Shown here in pieces: positions 43,326 through 51,028 of a DNA stretch of 64,000 bases (positions within the stretch are counted from its first letter, which is position 1; each line of letters begins with the position of its first letter). The stretch spans positions 186,001-250,000 of the forward strand of contig NZ_BIML01000005.1 in the NCBI RefSeq assembly GCF_004001065.1, written 5' to 3'. The stretch comes from Paenibacillus xylaniclasticus. GTDB taxonomy: Bacteria; Bacillota; Bacilli; Paenibacillales; Paenibacillaceae. Made by a program: the position numbers and the translations under genes. The notes under the pieces are model-generated. The model worked only from the letters and a program-made list of their open reading frames with translations. It was not told the origin of the DNA and searched no databases.

Positions 43326-44690
43326 CTAGAACTTCAAAATTCCCGACGTATGCAAGAACACCAGCACAATTAGAACCGGTGCAATATAACGCAGAATGAA
43401 CAGCCAGATCGTGAACCAGCCTGCCGTTAGCCCCGCTTCCTTGCCCGCCTCTCGCCATACGTACCCGACGAAGATCGTGACGATCAGGCCGCCAAGCGGA
43501 AGAATGATGTTCGAGGCGATAAAATCGGTCCAGTCGAAGAATGACCGCAGACCCCAATGCAAGCCGCCAACTGCTCCGCCGACAGAGATGGCCGACGGTA
43601 TGCCAACAAGGAAGCAAAGCACAGTCGTTACGATAGTCGCTTTCGGTCGTCCCCAATTCCAGCGGTCCATCGAGTAAGCAACAGGCACTTCGAGCAGCGA
43701 TACGCAAGACGTCAAGGCTGCGATAGCAAGCAGAATAAAGAACAATCCGCCGAACAGCCATCCCGCCGGCATCGCCGAGAACGCCGCAGGAAGCGCGATG
43801 AATGCGAGTCCTGGTCCTTGCCCTGGCTCAATGCCGAACGCGAACGTCGTCGGGAAAATAATCAGTCCCGCAAGCAGCGCGTACAGCAAATCGCCTCCGC
43901 CAACCGCCAGCGAGGCCGCGCCAAGCGACTGCTGCCGATCCACGTAGGCTCCATATGTAAGCATCGTGCCCATTCCAAGCGACAGCGAGAAGAAAGCGTG
44001 ACCGAGCGCCACTAGCACCGACTCATTCGTCAGCTTGCTGAAGTCAGGCTTCAAGAAAAATTCGACTCCCGCTCCCGCTCCGTCCAGCATAAGCACGCGA
44101 ACCATAAGAAATAACAAGATCACAACGAGCGCCGGAATCAATACTTTATTAAACTTCTCGATGCCCGAAGCCCCTCGAATGACGATCCAGCCCGTCACGG
44201 TCATGACAATAAATTGCCACACCAGCGGCTGAAAACCGCCGATAAAATCGAAGAACGCTCCCTCAAAATCCGTTCCCTTGCCGAGCCCGCCACCGAACGT
44301 CAGCACCGCGTAGTGAAGCGTCCAGCCGGCCACGACAGCATAGAACGACATAATGAAGAACGCGCCAAGTATGGATAGCAGCCCAAAGCCGCCCCATATT
44401 TTTTTCCCGCTCAGTCTAACTAACGATACAGCTGGACTTCCTCGACCAGCTCGTCCAATCGTCATTTCCGCCATGAGCACCGGGATTCCGATAACGAGCA
44501 AGCAAATCACGAACAGCAGGAAGAACGCTGCTCCCCCATATAATCCGGTTATGTACGGAAACTTCCACATGTTCCCAAGACCAACCGAGCTTCCGATCGC
44601 TGCCAAAATAAACCCCGACCTCGAGAAGCGTTCCGCCTTTCCTCCAGCCACCTCTTCCCCAGAGTGAACAAGCGGCTTCTTCTGTTCCAT
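43326..44690 (-). CDS. Sodium-dependent transporter of the NSS family
   Basis: A 454-residue membrane protein with 11-12 helices and the NSS start motif SRSGFILAAIGSSVGLGNMWKFPY. Later motifs include ALGHAFFSLSLGMGTMLTYG (sodium-site helix). It couples sodium entry to uptake of an amino acid or related amine; the substrate is not evident. A monocistronic gene convergent with the ABC operon. Confidence 0.9.
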   Translation of the reverse strand: MEQKKPLVHSGEEVAGGKAERFSRSGFILAAIGSSVGLGNMWKFPYITGLYGGAAFFLLFVICLLVIGIPVLMAEMTIGRAGRGSPAVSLVRLSGKKIWGGFGLLSILGAFFIMSFYAVVAGWTLHYAVLTFGGGLGKGTDFEGAFFDFIGGFQPLVWQFIVMTVTGWIVIRGASGIEKFNKVLIPALVVILLFLMVRVLMLDGAGAGVEFFLKPDFSKLTNESVLVALGHAFFSLSLGMGTMLTYGAYVDRQQSLGAASLAVGGGDLLYALLAGLIIFPTTFAFGIEPGQGPGLAFIALPAAFSAMPAGWLFGGLFFILLAIAALTSCVSLLEVPVAYSMDRWNWGRPKATIVTTVLCFLVGIPSAISVGGAVGGLHWGLRSFFDWTDFIASNIILPLGGLIVTIFVGYVWREAGKEAGLTAGWFTIWLFILRYIAPVLIVLVFLHTSGILKF

Positions 44691-45009
44691 CTCTCCACCT
44701 TCTTAGCAGTAAGCTGTCTGTTCTAGTTGTATTGTCCCCGTTTACCGCCAATCAATTCCAAGCCCTTCACAGCGATGCGCCGCTCCCGGCATTCGCCCCT
44801 GCCATGCAGGCGGCGTTGTGTCCGAGCATTAGCACATCCGTTGGGAGAATTATCGATCCCGCGTATGAACGCCCCCCCTTATTAGAGCCGCACAATCGTA
44901 ATCTGGTGAAATTTTTCTCTATTTATGAATGCCGGCACAGCGCGGTCTGTCGACTTGGTTCTCTTTACGCGGCGAAGGTCGTTTGGAAATAGGCATTGCG
45001 GAACGAAAC
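44691..45009. other. Intergenic region upstream of the symporter
   Basis: No gene, strong promoter or repeat could be supported here beyond the peroxidase terminator at its right border. Confidence 0.4.
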
Positions 45010-45043
45010 AAAAAGGTTGCCGAGCGCTTCACTCGGCAACCTT
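45010..45043 (-). terminator. Intrinsic terminator of the peroxidase gene
   Basis: A 12-bp stem (45013-45024 with 45032-45043) with a 7-base loop, followed by five Us on the minus strand. Confidence 0.88.
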
Positions 45044-45064
45044 CCCATCATATAATATTAACGT

Positions 45065-45559
45065 TTACCCCAACAACCCGGAAATTAATTCCTCCATGGA
45101 TTCAGGCGTCTGCCTTGGCTCGAACCGGGCAGCGACTTGTCCTTCCCGATCAATGACGAACTTCGTGAAGTTCCACTTCGGATCGTTATCCTGCACTTCG
45201 CCTTCCGGCGCTTCGACCGGTGCGGCGTCCGACAAATAGCGGAACAGCGGAATCGCTGTCTCGCCCCTTACATCGACTTTCGCGAGGATCGGGAACGTAA
45301 CCCCATAGTTCAGTGTGCAGAACGATTGAATTTCATCGTTCGAGCCCGGCTCCTGCCCCCCAAACTGGTTGCACGGGAATCCGAGAATTTCCAAACCCCG
45401 CGGCGCATACTTCTCATAAAGCTCTTGAAGCCCCTCGTACTGCGGCGTCAGTCCGCATTGGCTCGCCGTATTGACGATAACGAGCACCTTTCCTTTATAC
45501 GCTGACAGACTGACCGGTTCGCCCTTCGCATTGTTAACCGTGTAATCATATACGCTCAT
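45065..45559 (-). CDS. Glutathione peroxidase family thiol peroxidase
   Basis: A 164-residue thioredoxin-fold peroxidase (Gpx/BsaA type) reducing hydroperoxides, probably with thioredoxin as donor. Active-site segment NTASQCGLTPQYEGL has Cys at the selenocysteine position; the Gln and Trp partners are in GFPCNQFGGQEPG and WNFTKF. The ATG at 45559 has TTGGAGGAATC upstream; an ATG 21 codons earlier is unlikely. It lies downstream of an OhrR-type regulator on the same strand. Confidence 0.93.
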   Translation of the reverse strand: MSVYDYTVNNAKGEPVSLSAYKGKVLVIVNTASQCGLTPQYEGLQELYEKYAPRGLEILGFPCNQFGGQEPGSNDEIQSFCTLNYGVTFPILAKVDVRGETAIPLFRYLSDAAPVEAPEGEVQDNDPKWNFTKFVIDREGQVAARFEPRQTPESMEELISGLLG

Positions 45560-45671
45560 TATAGATTCCTCCAATAGAGTATAATTTGCGAACCGCATAT
45601 GAGGCTGCCCGCTTAAACCCATCTATTCCCATATGTTATTATAACGTCTTCTCATCGGCTCTGCCTAAGGC

Positions 45672-46112
45672 TTAAGTCTCCTGCATTTCCCGTACAAGCT
45701 GCTGCAGCTTCTCGCGCAGGCCATTCCCTTCCTCCATCGACAAGCCCGTCTGGCAAAAAACTTTCTCTGGAATGTCAGTCGCGCGGTCTCGAAGCGCCCG
45801 GCCCTGCTCCGTTAACTCTACAAGTACGCTCCGTTCATCCTTCACATCCCGTGTACGCGTAATAAGCCCCGCAGCCTCCAGCTTCTTCAAGAGCGGGGTC
45901 AACGTTCCCGAATCGAGCAGAAGCTCCTCGCCTAACTGCTTCACGCTCACATTGTCGTGCTCCCATAGCACGAGCAGCGTCACATATTGCGTATACGTGA
46001 GGCCGAGTTCGTCCAGAAACGGCCGGTACAGCCTCGTCATCTCACGCGAGCAAGCGTATAAAGCAAAACAAAGCTGATGCTCCAGCTTTAATTGAACTGG
46101 ATAATCCGTCAC
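45672..46112 (-). CDS. ohrR: OhrR-type organic peroxide sensor (MarR family)
   Basis: A 146-residue regulator with the redox-sensing Cys in LKLEHQLCFALYACSREM and the ohrR-type helix LGLTYTQYVTLLVLWEHD. Oxidation of this Cys by organic peroxides would release DNA. The GTG at 46112 has AAGGAGGGG six bases upstream. A perfect OhrR-like operator lies about 40-55 bases upstream (46152-46166), so it probably represses itself and perhaps the peroxidase gene 112 bases downstream. No ohr gene is visible. Confidence 0.9.
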   Translation of the reverse strand: MTDYPVQLKLEHQLCFALYACSREMTRLYRPFLDELGLTYTQYVTLLVLWEHDNVSVKQLGEELLLDSGTLTPLLKKLEAAGLITRTRDVKDERSVLVELTEQGRALRDRATDIPEKVFCQTGLSMEEGNGLREKLQQLVREMQET

Positions 46113-46151
46113 GTTCTGCCCCTCCTTCCTCTCGTTATTCATTCAAAAGCC

Positions 46152-46166
46152 TGCAATTCAATTGCA
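46152..46166. promoter_or_regulatory. OhrR operator
   Basis: TGCAATTCAATTGCA is a perfect 7-1-7 palindrome close to the Bacillus OhrR box (TACAATT-AATTGTA type), 40 bases upstream of the ohrR start. Confidence 0.75.
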
Positions 46167-46351
46167 TACAATTTTTATACGGTAACGATACCATACGCCC
46201 TTCTGAGCTGTCAAACAAACTACATCCTACATCGTCTTGCCCTGCTCATAATATGGCTTAATTCCACTAATAAAGGAAGGAGATATGGAATAAAACGCGA
46301 ATAAAGCCTACTATGCACTAGTGCTTTACATCTCGAGAGGAGTGATGTGAT

Positions 46352-46399
46352 ATGACAACAATCTATCATGCATTGGGTTTAAGGAAGGTTACGCAATAA
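46352..46399 (+). CDS. 15-codon leader-like ORF or GNAT relic
   Basis: GAGAGGAG is followed by ATG and a 15-residue frame, MTTIYHALGLRKVTQ, ending two bases before a hairpin. It could be a leader peptide for the following GNAT gene. However, IYHALGLRKV resembles the end of a GNAT domain (LYESLGFKKV in the next gene), and a shifted frame continues as GFKEGYAIIAEDEF, so it may be the remains of a second acetyltransferase. The sequence alone does not settle this. Confidence 0.4.
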   Translation: MTTIYHALGLRKVTQ

Positions 46400-46400
46400 T

Positions 46401-46445
46401 CGCAGAGGATGAATTCCTCTGCGAAACGAAATTCGGGAGGAATTC
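46401..46445 (+). promoter_or_regulatory. Two mutually exclusive hairpins covering the GNAT ribosome binding site
   Basis: Hairpin 1: CGCAGAGGA (46401-46409) with TCCTCTGCG (46415-46423), a perfect 9-bp stem. Hairpin 2: GAATTCCTC (46411-46419) with GAGGAATTC (46437-46445), also 9 bp, which hides the GGGAGG site of the gene starting at 46448. They share bases and cannot form together. This is the layout of a translational attenuator. Confidence 0.55.
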
Positions 46446-46447
46446 GT

Positions 46448-46894
46448 ATGGCCATTCATTTAAAGCCAGTATCTATTGAAAACTGGTTTGCATGTACCCA
46501 GCTTAAGGTTACGCCAGAGCAGCTTACCGTTTTTCCTGCACCTGTAGTCTATTGGATTGCCGAATCTAAGTATGTGGATGATTGGGATTTGCGTGCGATT
46601 TACGACGATGATGTTCTGGTAGGATTTCTTGTGTATTGCACGAAGCCAGATCAGGATGATAACTATTGGATTCCTGCCCTGATGATTGACGCCAATCATC
46701 AAGGCAAAGGTTATGGCAAAGCTGCAATGAAAGCTCTGATCGGGCTCATGAGTCTTGCTAATTGCACAAGAATTATGATTGGACATCGTCCGAACAATTC
46801 TATTGCAGGAAAGCTGTACGAGTCTCTAGGGTTCAAGAAGGTTAGTGAAGAAATAATAGACGGCGAAATCATACGTCTGCTGCAAATCGCTTAA
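46448..46894 (+). CDS. GNAT-family N-acetyltransferase (diamine/spermidine acetyltransferase-like)
   Basis: A 148-residue GNAT enzyme. The acetyl-CoA site is HQGKGYGKAAMKALI (motif A), with GKLYESLGFKKV as motif B. The N-terminal layout (LKPVSIENWFACTQL, YDDDVLVGFLVYC) is like BltD-type polyamine acetyltransferases; the substrate is not certain. The ATG at 46448 has GGGAGG seven bases upstream; the in-frame ATG at 46409 lies in a hairpin. Possibly controlled by the alternative hairpins just before it. Confidence 0.85.
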   Translation: MAIHLKPVSIENWFACTQLKVTPEQLTVFPAPVVYWIAESKYVDDWDLRAIYDDDVLVGFLVYCTKPDQDDNYWIPALMIDANHQGKGYGKAAMKALIGLMSLANCTRIMIGHRPNNSIAGKLYESLGFKKVSEEIIDGEIIRLLQIA

Positions 46895-46934
46895 CCAATA
46901 AGCTCTTCGGCTGTCTCTGTACAAGAAGCCTAAC

Positions 46935-46985
46935 AAAAAGACTGCTTCGGCCGCAATTGCAATCAATTAGCGCCAAGCAGTCTTT
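46935..46985. terminator. Bidirectional terminator between convergent genes
   Basis: AAAGACTGCTT (46937-46947) pairs with AAGCAGTCTTT (46975-46985), with five Us on the minus strand. It separates the GNAT gene from the siderophore-binding protein gene. Confidence 0.78.
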
Positions 46986-46993
46986 CATTTGTC

Positions 46994-47983
46994 TTATTTG
47001 AAATAAGTCAGCAGCTCTTCAACCATCTTGTTCGCAGAGAGAATGCCGCCCGACGTGTTCCAGATCGCATCGTCTACCAGATGCACGTTGTTGTTTTTCA
47101 CAACGGATAAGTTTTTCCACAACGGATCGTTCATCCACTCGTCAGCCACTTTCCGCGTAGTGTCCGAGCCGTCCGGATTGTACATGAAGTAGAACAGAAT
47201 ATCGCCGTCCATATCTGGGATGCGGTCTTTGTTCACGTCATCTGCGAAGCCGTCCTTCGACTGAGCTTCCGGACGAGCCAGACCGATCTGTTCGAGAATC
47301 ACGCCGGAGAACGTTTGATTGTAGTAGATACGTGTTTTGTCTGGCATAAAACGAACGATTGATACTTTCTTCTTCAGATCGTCTCCTAGTGTCGCCTTTG
47401 CATCCTCGATCTTCTTCGCGAAGTCTGCCAGCAGCTTGTCGCCTTCTTCCTTCTTGTTCAGTGCTTCTGCATACAGCTTGAAGTTCGCTTGCCATTCACC
47501 GCGCAGCGTCTCGGACATAACCGTAGGCGCGATGGCATTCAATTGGTCATATACTTTCTCTTGGCGCAGCTTGTTGCCGATAATTAGATCTGGCTTCAAG
47601 CTTGCGATCAGCTCGATGTTCGGCTGCGACTCGCTGCCAAGCACCTCGACACCTTCCATTTGATCTTTAATATGCGGGTACCACGGGTCCCCTTCGTACG
47701 ACTCTACCGCACCGATTGGCTTCACGCCGAGCGCTAGAAGCGCCTCTGTCCCTTCATTCGTCAGAACGACGACACGCTCCGGCGTACCTTCTACCTTCGC
47801 CGTGCCCATTGCATGCGAAATTTCACGGACTGTTTCCGTCTGAGCACTGCCGCTTTCCGCTTCCGTGCCGCTCTCTGATTTTTTCTCATCCTTGCTGCCG
47901 CAGCCTGCAGCAATGACCGCGAATACGAGTATCAGTGCGAACAGTCCAAGCCAAGTCTTCTTCATATTCTTCATCTGTTTCAA
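46994..47983 (-). CDS. Ferric-siderophore ABC transporter substrate-binding lipoprotein
   Basis: A 329-residue lipoprotein: signal peptide ending in the lipobox VIAAGCGS, a Ser/Glu-rich linker, then a periplasmic-binding domain (VVVLTNEGTEALLALGVKPIG, NIELIASLKPDLIIGN) of the FeuA/YfiY type. It captures an iron-loaded siderophore, probably a hydroxamate or citrate type as for YfiY. The start is TTG at 47983 or ATG at 47974, both near AAGGAGGAAGG. Divergent from two permease genes across Fur boxes, the same arrangement as in the Bacillus YfiY/YfiZ-YfhA system. Confidence 0.9.
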   Translation of the reverse strand: MKQMKNMKKTWLGLFALILVFAVIAAGCGSKDEKKSESGTEAESGSAQTETVREISHAMGTAKVEGTPERVVVLTNEGTEALLALGVKPIGAVESYEGDPWYPHIKDQMEGVEVLGSESQPNIELIASLKPDLIIGNKLRQEKVYDQLNAIAPTVMSETLRGEWQANFKLYAEALNKKEEGDKLLADFAKKIEDAKATLGDDLKKKVSIVRFMPDKTRIYYNQTFSGVILEQIGLARPEAQSKDGFADDVNKDRIPDMDGDILFYFMYNPDGSDTTRKVADEWMNDPLWKNLSVVKNNNVHLVDDAIWNTSGGILSANKMVEELLTYFK

Positions 47984-48032
47984 CCTTCCTCCTTGTTCAC
48001 GTTGTATCTACTCCAAAAAATTCACCCTCAGA

Positions 48033-48047
48033 TGATAACGATTATCA
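48033..48047. promoter_or_regulatory. Fur box
   Basis: TGATAACGATTATCA matches the Fur 7-1-7 consensus (TGATAAT-N-ATTATCA) at all but one position. It lies 50 bases upstream of the binding-protein gene, where it would block its promoter when iron is plentiful. Confidence 0.9.
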
Positions 48048-48101
48048 ATTCTGACACTATCGTATCTTAGTACACCGTGAAGTTCTCTGTCAATAAAATA
48101 T

Positions 48102-48116
48102 TGACAATGATTCTCA
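48102..48116. promoter_or_regulatory. Second Fur box
   Basis: TGACAATGATTCTCA matches the Fur consensus with two mismatches. It lies just upstream of the permease promoter. Confidence 0.75.
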
Positions 48117-48122
48117 ACATCA

Positions 48123-48151
48123 TTGACGCTCTGTTCATCTTTTCCTAAAAT
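48123..48151 (+). promoter_or_regulatory. Sigma-A promoter of the siderophore permease operon
   Basis: TTGACG (48123-48128), a 17-base spacer and TAAAAT (48146-48151), about 57 bases before the permease start and adjacent to the second Fur box. Confidence 0.7.
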
Positions 48152-48207
48152 AGAGGCATTATTACATTATCACCAATCGACATTCCATAATCAGGAGCTA
48201 ACGCATA

Positions 48208-49227
48208 ATGAATCCTTTACTCAAAAGCACCCGTCAGAAAGCTGGCTTTCTGATTCTAGGTTTTGTCTTAATGCTCATGACAGCGGCAGCCAGTCTACTA
48301 TTCAACGGGAGCCACACGTATTCGCCAGCACAAGTCATAGATGCCTATAATCACTTCGACGGCTCGAATACAGATCTTATCATTCGTAACATCCAGATTC
48401 CGCGCATGACCATCGCTGTCATCGTTGGCGCCAGCTTGGCAGTCGCTGGCGCCTTCATGCAGGTGATGACCCGCAATCCGCTCGCTTCGCCTTCTGTTAT
48501 GGGCATTAACTCTGGAGCAGCTCTGGCTATCGTCATCGCACTGTCCATTGCAGGCAGCGGCGCGTTATCGAGCTCACAGCTCATCTTAATCGCATTTGCT
48601 GGCTCGGCCGTCACCGCCCTCGTCGTATTCTCTCTGGGTGCAGTCAGCAAGAGCCAAGGCGAAACGCCAATACGAGTCACACTTGCCGGCTCAGCCGTCG
48701 CGGCATTCGCCTCGGCGTGGACAATGGGTATCCTGCTCAAGCAGAACAAGATGCTCGACGATATCCTGCTCTGGCTCGTCGGTTCCGTCTCCGGACGGGA
48801 TCTGCATCATCTAAATGCTGTGCTTCCTTATACGATTGCCGGACTTCTAGGCGCGCTCTTCATGGCCAAGTCAGTCAATGTGCTCAGTATGGGTGAAGAG
48901 ACCGCGCGCAGCCTCGGACTTCGAATCGGACTCGTGCGCACCGTCATGACTGTACTGGTCGTCCTGCTTGCAGGCTCTTCGGTCGCCGTGGCCGGCCCGA
49001 TCGCTTTCGTCGGGGTCATTATTCCGCATATCAGCCGATTTCTGATCGGACACGACTACCGCTGGATCATTCCGTACTCGATCGTGCTCGGCTCCTCGCT
49101 GCTTATGGCGGCTGATACTATCAGCCGGTTCATTCTTCAGCCGGAGGAGCTTCCGGTTGGGGTGGCAACCGCGTTGATCGGCGTCCCGTTCTTCATCTAT
49201 GTCGCCAGAAGGAGAAGCTATGCGTAA
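48208..49227 (+). CDS. FecCD-type iron-siderophore permease, subunit 1
   Basis: A 339-residue polytopic permease. Typical segments: RIPRMTIAVIVGASLAVAGA-like residues near 70-90 (QIPRMT), MQVMTRNPLASPSVMGINSG and GPIAFVGVIIPHISRFLIG. With subunit 2 it forms the channel for ferric siderophore import. CAGGAG precedes the ATG. No ATPase gene follows, so the pair must use an ATPase encoded elsewhere, as YfiZ-YfhA does with YusV in Bacillus. Confidence 0.93.
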   Translation: MNPLLKSTRQKAGFLILGFVLMLMTAAASLLFNGSHTYSPAQVIDAYNHFDGSNTDLIIRNIQIPRMTIAVIVGASLAVAGAFMQVMTRNPLASPSVMGINSGAALAIVIALSIAGSGALSSSQLILIAFAGSAVTALVVFSLGAVSKSQGETPIRVTLAGSAVAAFASAWTMGILLKQNKMLDDILLWLVGSVSGRDLHHLNAVLPYTIAGLLGALFMAKSVNVLSMGEETARSLGLRIGLVRTVMTVLVVLLAGSSVAVAGPIAFVGVIIPHISRFLIGHDYRWIIPYSIVLGSSLLMAADTISRFILQPEELPVGVATALIGVPFFIYVARRRSYA

Positions 49228-50221
49228 TCTTAAATTTACATCGATACTCATTCTATTGACCTTCGTTACGACCGCTACCGTCGTCGTCTGCGTCGCCGTA
49301 GGCAGTACATATATTCCGATTGGAAATGCTGTCAAGGCATTAGTAGGAGTAGGGGACGAAAGCTCATCGCTCATCATCGTGAAGCTCCGACTGCCGCGCG
49401 TACTGATGGCCGTATTGGTCGGCGCGTCGCTCGCCGCTGCCGGGGCAATTCTGCAGGGGCTCGTCCGCAATCCGCTCGCTTCGCCCGATCTCGTCGGCAT
49501 CTCCGGAGGAGCGACGGTTGCGTCCATTCTGTTCTTGACCTTCAGCGGCGGTAAACTGAGCATTCAATGGGTGCCTCTATTCGCTATCCTCGGCGCATTC
49601 GTCACGGCTGCCATCAACTATGCGGCCGCATGGCGCCGCGGAATATCGCCGCTTCGGTTCGTTCTAATCGGCATTTCGCTAGCCACCGCAATGGGAGCAC
49701 TCACGACCTTCGCTTTAAAAATCGGTCCGCCTTATATGGCCTCGCAAGCACTTGGCTGGATGACAGGTACGCTGTACGGCACAGCTTGGATGCACATTTG
49801 GACATTGCTGCCTTGGGCGGTTGTATTGTTGTTCGCCGCAATCTATATGTCACGCTTCTTGAATGCGCTAGAGCTCGGCGACAGTCTTGCAATCGGCATT
49901 GGCACGCCAGTGCAACGAACCCGACTGCTCATGCTCGTCATTAGCGTTGGCTTGACCGGGGCTGCTGTCGGCATGGCCGGCGGTATCGGCTTCATCGGTT
50001 TGATGGCGCCGCATATAGCTCGCCGACTCGTCGGACCGAAATTCGATAGACTTCTTCCTGCGGCCGCCCTAGTCGGCGCCTGCCTGCTGCTTACAGCCGA
50101 CCTCGCCGGACGCACGCTTATGCTGCCGAGCGACATTCCAGCTGGCGTATTCACCGCCGCAATCGGCGCTCCATTCTTCCTGTACCTGCTGTTCGCCAAG
50201 CACAGAAGAGCAGGCAGCTAG
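49220..50221 (+). CDS. FecCD-type iron-siderophore permease, subunit 2
   Basis: A 333-residue partner of the previous permease. Segments: LRLPRVLMAVLVGASLAAAG, LVRNPLASPDLVGISGG and GGIGFIGLMAPHIARRLVG. I use the ATG at 49220, with AGAAGGAG upstream, overlapping the previous gene by eight bases; an ATG at 49199 is possible. Translationally coupled. Confidence 0.92.
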   Translation: MRNLKFTSILILLTFVTTATVVVCVAVGSTYIPIGNAVKALVGVGDESSSLIIVKLRLPRVLMAVLVGASLAAAGAILQGLVRNPLASPDLVGISGGATVASILFLTFSGGKLSIQWVPLFAILGAFVTAAINYAAAWRRGISPLRFVLIGISLATAMGALTTFALKIGPPYMASQALGWMTGTLYGTAWMHIWTLLPWAVVLLFAAIYMSRFLNALELGDSLAIGIGTPVQRTRLLMLVISVGLTGAAVGMAGGIGFIGLMAPHIARRLVGPKFDRLLPAAALVGACLLLTADLAGRTLMLPSDIPAGVFTAAIGAPFFLYLLFAKHRRAGS

Positions 50222-50242
50222 TCGTTCGTATAACCTAAATAG

Positions 50243-50279
50243 GGCATCCCGTCGCGCGTCAAGCGCACGTCAGGATGCC
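50243..50279. terminator. Weak inverted repeat after the permease operon
   Basis: GGCATCC pairs with GGATGCC across a 23-base GC-rich loop, between convergent genes. There is no clear U-tract. Confidence 0.4.
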
Positions 50280-50306
50280 GTTGTCATGTTACGAGCATTA
50301 TGCAAA

Positions 50307-50798
50307 TTAAGAACTGATCGTATCGGGCTCCACCAGACGCCGGTAACGAACCAGCATAGCTAGACGCCACGGTACAAGCATACCGAATGCCAGCAGGAAG
50401 AACAGCGCTCCTGTCTGCGGAACGGTCACGTACCGCTCCACGACGTCGTGCAAAGCAATACGGATGATGAACAAGCCAATAATAAAATAAATAAACATAC
50501 GGGAACGCCGCAAATAGATTTGATCCCCTACCCGCTCAAAATGCGACGTTGCAATAAGCGGTGGCGCGAACAGAACAACGCCTGCGGCCAGCGCGACAAT
50601 CGCCCATAACAGTGAGACATGCGTCAGCGGCGATATGAACATAAGAAAACCGGTCGACATGCCAACCGGCGGCATTATAATTTTACGAAGCGACGTCGGC
50701 TTATTAGCAGCCTTCATACGAACTGCAATGATGGTAGCCCCAGCGACGATCGACATAAACAATGAACCGTATTGAACGAGCTGCGCTGATACCTGCAT
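50307..50798 (-). CDS. CcdC-like membrane protein (DUF1453 type)
   Basis: A 163-residue protein with about five membrane helices. The segments PPVGMSTGFLMF and RRSRMFIYFIIGLFIIRIALH match the CcdC family, found in Bacilli near cytochrome c maturation genes although its role is not clear. It stands alone here, convergent with the permease operon. Confidence 0.75.
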   Translation of the reverse strand: MQVSAQLVQYGSLFMSIVAGATIIAVRMKAANKPTSLRKIIMPPVGMSTGFLMFISPLTHVSLLWAIVALAAGVVLFAPPLIATSHFERVGDQIYLRRSRMFIYFIIGLFIIRIALHDVVERYVTVPQTGALFFLLAFGMLVPWRLAMLVRYRRLVEPDTISS

Positions 50799-50978
50799 CG
50801 CTCGTGCCTCCCCCCGCCAATACTTATCTTAATCCGCTCTGCATGAATGATTTTCAAACGATTGACCAATTTCATCCTACTCGAAATATTGACGCGCCGC
50901 AAGTAATCCGCTAACATTCACTTGCGCGGCGAAAGCCATTGCACTTGAACAACAGCATGATCGATACATAAAAGCAGA

Positions 50979-51026
50979 CAACAGCACCCCCCCGTCCTTA
51001 GCGCGAAGGACGGGGGGGTGCTGTTG
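50979..51026. terminator. Very strong hairpin after the catalase-like gene
   Basis: A perfect 21-bp stem (50979-50999 with 51006-51026) with the 6-base loop AGCGCG, including seven consecutive G-C pairs. No proper U-tract on either strand. It lies three bases after the catalase-like stop and may act as a terminator or 3'-end stabiliser. Confidence 0.7.
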
Positions 51027-51028
51027 AA

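Noticed and set aside
43557-44015. 152-residue plus-strand frame inside the NSS symporter gene
   Set aside because: Highly charged, Arg/Gln-rich composition of an out-of-frame shadow; the minus-strand symporter is unambiguous.
50979-51026. CRISPR-like repeat or mobile-element end
   Set aside because: A single 21-bp inverted repeat at a gene end, with no second copy; it fits a terminator-type hairpin.
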